Under the pieces are notes generated by a model that worked only from the letters and a program-made list of their open reading frames with translations, did no database searches and was not told where the DNA came from. Shown here piece after piece: positions 33,244-39,069 of a stretch of DNA of 39,069 nt. The stretch's first letter is position 1; each line of letters begins with the position of its first letter. The stretch covers positions 1-39,069 of the forward strand of contig CANRHU010000030.1 in the NCBI GenBank assembly GCA_947630485.1, read 5' to 3'. The position numbers and the translations under genes are program-made. Source of the DNA: an uncultured Lachnospiraceae bacterium (lineage in GTDB: Bacteria; Bacillota; Clostridia; Lachnospirales; Lachnospiraceae).

Positions 33244-34134
33244 ATGAGAAAAAAGGATTATCGAAGGGCGTTTGCCGCGGGACTGGCCGGAGTTATGCTG
33301 ATTGTGAGCGGCTGCGGGCAGACGGCGGCAGGGACGGAGATTTCTCCCGCCCAGACGAGCGCGGCGGAGACCAAGGCCGCGGAAGAAAGCGCGCCGGACA
33401 CGGCAGGAGCGGAGAACGGAGCGGAAGAGGCAGGCGTGTCTGCGGCGGAGGAAGGCGGCGAGGCCGCGGCGACCGGCGGCGAAACGTCGGATCTGTCGGC
33501 GAATCCGGGCGCGGTGTGGTTCGACAAGGACACGGGTGAGGCCCACGGCAATATTGCCGATACCTCCACGACGGAGGCGGCGCAGCCCGGAGAAGAGGTC
33601 GATGTGATGGCTCCTGTCCATGCATGGGGCGAGATCGTGAGCGTGGAAGGCGATTCCATCACGGTGAACAGGATGCCGGAGGCGTCCGATTCTGATGGAG
33701 CGGGCGTCTATCCCGAGGAGACGATCATCCATATTGACCCGGAGCACTCGGTGGTCGTAGACGCGGTGAACGGACTTCCGGTGGAGCTTTCCGATTTGAA
33801 GGAAGGGGAAAGCTTTGAGGCGTATCTGGGGCCGGCCATGACGATGTCGCTGCCGCCGCAGGTGACGGCCTACGCGGTGATCGTGAGTATCCCGGAGGAT
33901 TTTAAGGCGCCTGTGTTTGTGATTGCCGCGGACGCTGTTCTGGATACGGACAATGGGAAGCTTCTGGACGCCTACGGGGATCAGGATTACATGCTGGCGG
34001 ACGACGTGGAGGTACAGCCGTATCTGACCCGCAATATCGTGACGCTTGACGATATTCAGGAGGGCTCCTGCTGCCTGGCGTGGACGAATGAGTATGATAT
34101 GATCACGAAGCTGGTACTGTTCGCGGCGGAGTAG
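33244..34134 (+). CDS. Predicted lipoprotein of unknown function
   Basis: 296 residues. A basic start (RKKDYRR) and the hydrophobic GLAGVMLIVSGC form a lipoprotein signal with the lipidated Cys near residue 22. A low-complexity Ala/Glu/Thr-rich spacer (to about 95) leads to a beta-rich domain: WGEIVSVEGDSITVNRM, SDLKEGESFEAYLGPAMTMS, PPQVTAYAVIVSI and a second half from about 225. The pattern of an OB-like, repeat-containing outer-surface domain is suggestive, but I cannot assign a family. The ATG at 33244 has GGAACAGGA upstream; the ORF reaches further upstream only with unrelated residues. Confidence 0.8.
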   Translation: MRKKDYRRAFAAGLAGVMLIVSGCGQTAAGTEISPAQTSAAETKAAEESAPDTAGAENGAEEAGVSAAEEGGEAAATGGETSDLSANPGAVWFDKDTGEAHGNIADTSTTEAAQPGEEVDVMAPVHAWGEIVSVEGDSITVNRMPEASDSDGAGVYPEETIIHIDPEHSVVVDAVNGLPVELSDLKEGESFEAYLGPAMTMSLPPQVTAYAVIVSIPEDFKAPVFVIAADAVLDTDNGKLLDAYGDQDYMLADDVEVQPYLTRNIVTLDDIQEGSCCLAWTNEYDMITKLVLFAAE

Positions 34135-34221
34135 GCGTGGGTGAAGAAGCGCGGCGGGATAGCCGCGGCGAGAAAACGCGGCCCGGCCGCGTGAGATTAT
34201 GGGAAGGAGATGCGTGGGATT

Positions 34222-35652
34222 ATGAACCGTCTGACAGAATCGAACCTGCTTCTGGCGGAGCAGCTGACGGAATCGATTAAGAAGGATTACGACGCCTGCG
34301 GTATCGCTGTGGCTGTCGTGGATAAGAATGGGGAGACGCAGTATCAGCGTTTCTGGGGCGTCCGCGATCTGGACACCGGGAAGGAGATCGACGGAGACAC
34401 CATTTTCGGCATTGCTTCGGTGACCAAGTCCTTTACGACTATGGCGATTTTGCAGCTGGAAGAGCGGGGAGTCTTAAGCATCGACGACCCCATCAGCCGG
34501 TATGTTCCGGAGTTTACGAATAAGAACCAGAGCGCGCCGGTGCTGATCCGCCATCTTCTGTGCCACAGCGGCGGGTTCTTCCCGCTGCCAAGGATCCTTG
34601 TGGGCGATGTGGCGGCCCGGATGGGGCTGGACGAGAGGACAGACGGCGATTTCGCCTATCATGAGGGACTGGCCGAGGAGGGCATCCGTCTGGTGGCGGG
34701 CCGCCTGGACAGTTTGACGGAGCAGTCCGGCTTAAACGGCCGGCCCGGCGAGAACTACAGCTACTGCAACGACGGCTTCGCGCTTCTGTCAGACATCATC
34801 CGCCGCTATGGCGGCGAGAAGTCCTACGCGGCTTATCTGCTGAAGAATATTATGAAACCGCTGGGCATGGAGAGGAGCTTCTGCGACTTCGTGCGTCCGA
34901 GTGTGGATGAGAACGCGGCGACGCTTTACCAGAAGGCGGACGGCGTCATGAAGGGACACCGGGATTACCATGACGACGCTTTCGTCCTGCACGGCGGTGG
35001 TTCCATGAAATCGACGCTGAACGATCTGAAGAAATATCTGACCATGTATTTGAATGAAGGCCGTTCGCCGGAGGGCGTGCGCGTCTTAAGCCAGTACCAT
35101 GTGCGGGAGATGGTAAAGCCGCGCATCCCATGCAATACCTTTGAAAATTACGGATACGGCCTGGAGATCAAGCAGATGGGGGATATGAAGGTGATGGAGC
35201 ACGGCGGAAGCCTGCCGGGCGTTTCTTCCAATATCGCCTTCTCCTACGAGTCCGAGGCGGCGGTGATCGTCCTGTGCAATACGCTGGATGTGCCGGTGGG
35301 CGCTGTTTCCGACGCGTTTATGAAAGCGTACAACGGCGACTGTCCGGTCAATACCAGGGCCCCGTGGCGTGAAACCCGCTGGAGCGCGGAGACGGTCTGC
35401 GCGGCCGCGGGACGGTATGTGTCCGGAGAGGGAACCGTGGTGGAACTCTATGAGAAAGAAGACGGACGCATCGGCGCCCGGACGGACGGCGAGGAGAAAC
35501 ACATCATTCCCACCGGTCCAAGGACGGCGATCGTCCGCAACCTGTATACGGATACTTTTGTGAAGCTGATCGAGACGGAAACGCGGGGATTGTACGCGAT
35601 TCAGTATGGCGGACGGATGATACCGCGGGAAAGCGGATCGCCGAAAGCCTGA
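34222..35652 (+). CDS. Beta-lactamase-fold serine hydrolase (class C/PBP-like)
   Basis: 476 residues from the ATG at 34222; GGAAGGAG ends about 12 nt before it, while the in-frame ATG at 34210 is right against that site. The catalytic SxxK is SVTK (about 72-75) in GIASVTKSFTTM, the YxN motif is YSYCND near 182, and HGGSLPG near 330 stands in for the KTG/HxG motif. Family members include esterases, D-aminopeptidases and penicillin-binding-like proteins, so the substrate is uncertain. No signal peptide is seen, which makes a cytoplasmic enzyme more likely than a secreted beta-lactamase. Confidence 0.88.
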   Translation: MNRLTESNLLLAEQLTESIKKDYDACGIAVAVVDKNGETQYQRFWGVRDLDTGKEIDGDTIFGIASVTKSFTTMAILQLEERGVLSIDDPISRYVPEFTNKNQSAPVLIRHLLCHSGGFFPLPRILVGDVAARMGLDERTDGDFAYHEGLAEEGIRLVAGRLDSLTEQSGLNGRPGENYSYCNDGFALLSDIIRRYGGEKSYAAYLLKNIMKPLGMERSFCDFVRPSVDENAATLYQKADGVMKGHRDYHDDAFVLHGGGSMKSTLNDLKKYLTMYLNEGRSPEGVRVLSQYHVREMVKPRIPCNTFENYGYGLEIKQMGDMKVMEHGGSLPGVSSNIAFSYESEAAVIVLCNTLDVPVGAVSDAFMKAYNGDCPVNTRAPWRETRWSAETVCAAAGRYVSGEGTVVELYEKEDGRIGARTDGEEKHIIPTGPRTAIVRNLYTDTFVKLIETETRGLYAIQYGGRMIPRESGSPKA

Positions 35653-35657
35653 TCGCT

Positions 35658-35903
35658 TTATATATCCTTTGGTTCTTCCTGATCATCCGCCGTTTCCCGG
35701 CCGCCTCCGGAGAGCTGGCGGGTGATCACAAGGAAACCGTAAATTACAGCCGGAACCACGATTGTGCAGAACAGCGCCGCCATCAGGCAGCTTCTGGCAA
35801 AGGGGCTGTCGATGAGGGCGAATACGATGGTGGCCGCATACAGGCACGCGATCAGTATCAGGGCGAGGATCGCCAGGATCCTCCTTGGGGCCATTTTTTT
35901 CAT
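35658..35903 (-). CDS. Small two-helix membrane protein of unknown function
   Basis: 81 residues: a basic N-terminus, helix 1 (ILAILALILIACLYAATIVFAL), a short loop, helix 2 (LMAALFCTIVVPAVIYGFLVI) and an acidic cytoplasmic tail ending DDQEEPKDI. AGGCTAGG lies upstream of the ATG. It follows the ABC-F gene by 64 nt on the same strand and ends 5 nt from the convergent hydrolase gene. The function is unknown. Confidence 0.75.
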   Translation of the reverse strand: MKKMAPRRILAILALILIACLYAATIVFALIDSPFARSCLMAALFCTIVVPAVIYGFLVITRQLSGGGRETADDQEEPKDI

Positions 35904-35967
35904 GTTGTACCTAGCCTTTCTCTGCGGAAGCCGCAGCCGGAAGCGGCAGTTTCATTTCCGCACAATT

Positions 35968-37962
35968 TTATGCGTCTTCTGCCAGAGCTTCCCAGCTCTC
36001 ATAGAGCGTTTCCAGCTGCGCTTTGATCTCTTCTTTTTCTTTGTTGATTTCCACAAGCTTTGCAACGTCGGTGGCAACCTCCGGCTGTGACAGGAGTTCG
36101 TCCAGCCGGTTGTTCCGATCCTCGAAAGCGGCGATGGCGTCCTCCGTCTTTTTGAGGTCGTTCTGGCGCTTGCGCTGGCGGGCCTGTTCTTCCTTTTTCT
36201 CCTGCCAGGCCTGGCGCGTACCGGTGTCGGAACTGCCGGAGGAAGCGGCCGCGGCGGCCCAGGGCGTGGCGTTAAAGGCGTCGGGAACGGGGCCTGCCTG
36301 CCCGGACGGTCCGTTTGCGCCGGAACCTTCTGCGCTGCCCAGGTAGAGCTGCGCCATCAGATCGCGTTTCTCCAGATAATAGTCGTAATTTCCGATATAA
36401 TTGATAAACTGTTCGCCGGCGAGCTCCAGGATCCGCGTTGCCGTCCGGTTGATGAAATAGCGGTCGTGGGAGACATAGAGCACGGTCCCGGTGTAATGGT
36501 TCAGCGCGTCCTCCAGGATCTCCTTGGAGGTGATGTCTAAATGATTCGTCGGCTCGTCCAGAATCAGAAAATTGGCCGGCGCCAGCATCAGCTTCGCGAG
36601 CGACACGCGGCCCCGTTCGCCGCCGCTTAAGTCCTCAATCCGCTTGAACACGTCGTCGCCGGTGAACAGAAAGGCGGCCAGAATGCTCCGAACCCTTGTG
36701 TTGTTCATCTCCGGGTAGGCGTCCTGCAGCTCGTCGAAGAGCGTCTTCTCCATATGAAGCACCTGGTAGTCCTGGTCATAATAAGCGATGCTGACCCGGG
36801 AGCCGAGCGTGATCTCGCCCGCGTCGGCGGGGAGAAGACGGTTGATAATCTTGAGGAGCGTGGTCTTGCCGGTTCCGTTGTCCCCGATGATGGCCACACG
36901 CTCCCCGCGGCGGATGTCGATGTCCACGTTGGAGAAAAGGTGGTTGCTGCCGAAAGACTTGGACAGGTTACGGATGGTCAGTACATCCTCGCCGCTTACC
37001 GTGTCCGGCTCCAGCCGCAGATTCATCTCGTCGTTGATCTCGGCCGGCTTGTCCAGCACGTCGATCCGGGAAAGCATTTTCTCACGGCTTTCGGCGCGCT
37101 TGATCGATTTTTCGCGATTAAAGGAGCGGAGCTTTCGGATGACCTCCTCCTGATGGCGGATCTCCTGCTGCTGGTTTAGGTAGGCCTTCATCTGCGCCTC
37201 GCGGACCAGAGCCTTCTTCTGGCTGTAGGCCGTGTAATTGCCCAGGTAGACGCTGCTGCGGCCGCTTTCCAGTTCGATGATCTTGGTGGCGATCTTGTCC
37301 AGGAAATACCGGTCGTGGGCCACGATGATGACCGCGCCCTTGTAGTTCAGAAGATAATTCTCCAGCCAGGCGATGCTGCTCATGTCCAGATGGTTGGTGG
37401 GCTCGTCCAGGAGAATGATATCCGGCCGGGAGAGCAGGAGCTTGCCAAGGGAGACGCGCGTTTTCTGGCCGCCGCTTAAGGTGGAGATTTCCCGCGGGAA
37501 ATCCTCCTCGGTAAAACCGAGACCTTTCAGCACGCCGATGATCTCGCTGCGGTAACTGTAACCTTCTGCAAGCTCAAATTGATGGGTTAAACGGGTATAG
37601 GTTTCAAGCATCTGTTCCAGCTCCCTGCCGGTCACATGCTTCATCTGCTGCTCCAGGCTGCGGATCCGTTCCTCCATCTCGATGACGGGCCGCTTCACCT
37701 CCAAAAGCTCGTCATAAATGCTTCGGTGGCTGGTCAGGTCCTGGTGTTGGGCCAGATAGCCCAGCGTCTTGCCCTTCGCTAACACGGCCTGGCCAGAGTC
37801 CGGCTCCATTTCCCCGACGATGACGCGGAGGAGCGTGGTCTTGCCGGCGCCGTTGATGCCGACGATAGCGGCCTTCTCGTAGTCTTCTATGTGAAATGAA
37901 ATGTCGTCCAGTACCACATCTGTCGCAAATGCCTTGGAGATGTGGCTGCATGATAGGATCAT
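35968..37962 (-). CDS. ABC-F family ATPase (ribosome-associated, YdiF/Uup-like)
   Basis: 664 residues, two ABC domains and no membrane segment. Walker A motifs are GINGAGKTT (about 35) and GDNGTGKTT (about 360); signatures are LSGGQKTR and LSGGERGR; both Walker B motifs read LDEPTNHLD. An arginine/lysine-rich interdomain linker (about 240-300) is typical of ABC-F proteins that bind the ribosomal E site. A Ser/Ala/Gly-rich insertion leads to a C-terminal coiled coil (QARQRKRQNDLKKTEDAIAA onward). AAGGAGA precedes the ATG at 37962. Antibiotic protection versus housekeeping translation roles cannot be distinguished by eye. Confidence 0.93.
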   Translation of the reverse strand: MILSCSHISKAFATDVVLDDISFHIEDYEKAAIVGINGAGKTTLLRVIVGEMEPDSGQAVLAKGKTLGYLAQHQDLTSHRSIYDELLEVKRPVIEMEERIRSLEQQMKHVTGRELEQMLETYTRLTHQFELAEGYSYRSEIIGVLKGLGFTEEDFPREISTLSGGQKTRVSLGKLLLSRPDIILLDEPTNHLDMSSIAWLENYLLNYKGAVIIVAHDRYFLDKIATKIIELESGRSSVYLGNYTAYSQKKALVREAQMKAYLNQQQEIRHQEEVIRKLRSFNREKSIKRAESREKMLSRIDVLDKPAEINDEMNLRLEPDTVSGEDVLTIRNLSKSFGSNHLFSNVDIDIRRGERVAIIGDNGTGKTTLLKIINRLLPADAGEITLGSRVSIAYYDQDYQVLHMEKTLFDELQDAYPEMNNTRVRSILAAFLFTGDDVFKRIEDLSGGERGRVSLAKLMLAPANFLILDEPTNHLDITSKEILEDALNHYTGTVLYVSHDRYFINRTATRILELAGEQFINYIGNYDYYLEKRDLMAQLYLGSAEGSGANGPSGQAGPVPDAFNATPWAAAAASSGSSDTGTRQAWQEKKEEQARQRKRQNDLKKTEDAIAAFEDRNNRLDELLSQPEVATDVAKLVEINKEKEEIKAQLETLYESWEALAEDA

Positions 37963-37999
37963 AGCGGTCTCCTTATAAATCTCCTTACCGGGGAATTAT

Positions 38000-38485
38000 T
38001 TATTCGTGAATCAAATTTTTAATCGTTTCCAGCAGGCTGATGATCTGGTATTTCACCAGAAACGCCAAATCACTGTATTCAGGATAATCGTTCTTTCATA
38101 TTTCCGTCAGTGGCAAAACGTAATTTTCCGTCTCCTGCATATACTCGATCATCCGCTTGCGCGTAAAGCTTCCGGCCATCGTGGATACATTATTGCAGCG
38201 GTCGATGATCTTGACGACGCAGGCTTTCCCATTTTTCACTATCCGCGCATAATATTCCTTCTTCGCCTGCTCCCAGGTCTCCCCGACCGGTACACGGAAG
38301 CTGACAAGGCGGACAATTTCCTTTACCGTATCGCTGAATGGAATGTTCTCGGCATCCACCCCGGTATCCTCCACCACATCGTGCAGAAGTATTGCGGCGA
38401 GAAGGGAGTCATCGCGAATCCCGAACGCGTGCGCCTGACAGGCCATAAGAAGCGGATGGTTTAAGTATAGCGAATCCAGCCGCAA
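38000..38485 (-). pseudogene. HD-domain phosphohydrolase-like gene, 5' truncated and with in-frame UGA
   Basis: The - strand frame reads [33 protein letters not shown] (His-Asp pair of an HD domain), [12 protein letters not shown] and YVLPLTEI, then TGA at 38096-38098. The same frame continues without interruption as KNDYPEYSDLAFLVKYQIIS, LLETIKNLIHE and ends with TAA at 38000-38002. From memory of this RelA/SpoT-like HD family, that continuation is the normal C-terminus, so a single sense-to-UGA change (CGA is one step away) splits the gene. The normal N-terminal part before the YLNHPL block also lacks a plausible start; only a TTG at 38485 without Shine-Dalgarno is available. Confidence 0.8.
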
Positions 38486-38579
38486 TATGCAAGAGATTTC
38501 TCTGGCTGTGTACGGGCCTGTGTGCGTGCCGGGAATCTGTCCGCGGAATGGATGAAACAGAAAAATTTGAAAAAAGTAC

Positions 38580-38608
38580 TTGACAATCGGAAAAAGTTAG
38601 CGTATGAT
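38580..38608 (+). promoter_or_regulatory. Promoter of feoA
   Basis: TTGACA (38580-38585), a 17-bp spacer and TATGAT (38603-38608). A palindrome AGCGT-ATGATA-ACGCT (38599-38614) covers the -10. Confidence 0.85.
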
Positions 38609-38613
38609 AACGC

Positions 38614-38634
38614 TGAAAATGATAATCAATTTCA
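38614..38634 (+). promoter_or_regulatory. Fur-box-like operator upstream of feoA
   Basis: A 21-bp perfect palindrome apart from A/T centre positions: the half sites are TGAAA-x-TGAT and ATCA-x-TTTCA around a central A. Its core AATGATAATCAATT resembles the iron repressor Fur/DtxR-type boxes with repeated GATAAT. It lies just downstream of the -10, where a bound repressor would block transcription. Confidence 0.8.
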
Positions 38635-38655
38635 AAACAGAAAGGAAATGAGATT

Positions 38656-38871
38656 ATGCCGTTAGCAATGGTCATGGCAGGCGAGACAAGGACGATCTGC
38701 GAGTTTCAGGGGAATGAAGAGATGAAAAGGCATCTGCAGGATCTCGGTTTCACCAGGGGAGAGAAGGTGCGCGTCATGGGCGAGAATCCCAGCGGGCTGA
38801 TCCTGATGGTGAAGGGCGTGAAGCTGGCGCTGAACCGCGGTCTTGCCAATCGGATCATGGTAGAAGACTGA
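38656..38871 (+). CDS. feoA: Ferrous iron transport protein A (FeoA)
   Basis: 71 residues, an SH3-like cytoplasmic protein that supports the FeoB Fe(II) transporter. LGFTRGEKVRVMGENPSGLI and VKGVKLALNRGLANRIMV are conserved family blocks. GAAAGGAAATGAGATT precedes the ATG, with GGAAATGAG as Shine-Dalgarno. Feo genes normally come as feoA(-feoA)-feoB, so the transporter is expected beyond the right edge of the window. Confidence 0.95.
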   Translation: MPLAMVMAGETRTICEFQGNEEMKRHLQDLGFTRGEKVRVMGENPSGLILMVKGVKLALNRGLANRIMVED

Positions 38872-38927
38872 CGGGACGGCTGTCCGTGACAGAGAGGATT
38901 CGGAAAAGAACGCGTCCGGCAGCGGGA

Positions 38928-38975
38928 GAATCGCGGCAGTGCGGAATCGTGGCAGTGCGGAATTGCGGCAGCGGA
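38928..38975 (+). repeat. 16-bp tandem repeats downstream of feoA
   Basis: GAATCGCGGCAGTGCG (38928-38943), GAATCGTGGCAGTGCG (38944-38959) and a shorter third copy beginning GAATTGCGGCAG (38960). The sequence from 38872 to the window end (198 bp) holds no gene I can support. Confidence 0.7.
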
Positions 38976-39069
38976 GAAGCGAAAAGATTATCATTAGGTA
39001 ATTGTTAAATGTTGCTTTTACTGCTGGACACGCCTCATAAGCCATCCGTAGGGAAGAAGAAAAAACAGG

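Noticed and set aside
38096-38098. UGA in the HD gene as a selenocysteine or recoded codon
   Set aside because: No SECIS-like hairpin is apparent right after it, the position is not a catalytic Cys site, and the 5' end of the gene is also damaged, so a nonsense mutation is simpler.
39008-39069. A new gene starting ATGTTGCTTTTACTG at the right edge
   Set aside because: There is no Shine-Dalgarno sequence upstream, the frame is cut after about 20 codons, and the predicted residues do not match the expected FeoA or FeoB start.

Overview
The window looks like chromosomal DNA of a spore-forming, anaerobic, GC-rich Clostridia member, most likely a Lachnospiraceae-type Firmicute. Evidence for this: sporulation genes gpr and spoIIP lie side by side; a SpoVB-like flippase is present; the HemW, DegV, HolA, RpsT and LepA sequences are of Firmicute type; Shine-Dalgarno sequences are strong, and GTG and TTG starts are common. 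No sequence search was possible, so the taxonomy is inference.

Layout. (1) 1-5942, + strand: the 3' part of an oligopeptide ABC transporter operon (binding protein truncated by the window edge, then OppB, OppC, OppD, OppF). A long stem-loop separates the binding-protein gene from the permease genes. (2) 6008-7576, - strand: a SpoVB/MurJ-type flippase. (3) 7794-12064, + strand: iscS, iscU and mnmA, which together supply sulfur for Fe-S clusters and 2-thiouridine in tRNA, followed by an SH3b-amidase lipoprotein gene that overlaps mnmA. (4) 12184-12273: tRNA-Ser(CGA) with its own promoter. Directly downstream is an AT-rich island of about 2.9 kb (12275-15200). It holds a sigma factor fused to a large C-terminal region, a broken serine recombinase, and a small Xre-type regulator flanked by three copies of one palindrome. 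(5) 15270-18862, + strand: cyclase-family hydrolase, class IV (D-amino-acid-type) aminotransferase, self-processing P1 peptidase, endonuclease III. (6) 18905-24199, - strand: a 1184-residue J-like/TPR protein and an HscC-like Hsp70, which form a candidate chaperone pair. (7) 24368-25764, + strand: a small membrane protein with an HExxH-type motif, overlapping holA. (8) rpsT (-), then gpr-spoIIP, then lepA-hemW (+), degV (-), a lipoprotein and a serine hydrolase (+), and an ABC-F ATPase plus a small membrane protein (-). (9) 38000-38485, - strand: a decayed HD-domain gene with an in-frame stop. (10) feoA at the right end behind a promoter carrying a Fur-box-like palindrome.

Most of the window is ordinary housekeeping. 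The parts that merit a second look are the tRNA-linked AT-rich island, the Hsp70/J-TPR pair (its J domain lacks HPD), the small HExxH membrane protein, the HD pseudogene, and a recurring habit of short tandem duplications (16-48 bp) both between and inside genes.
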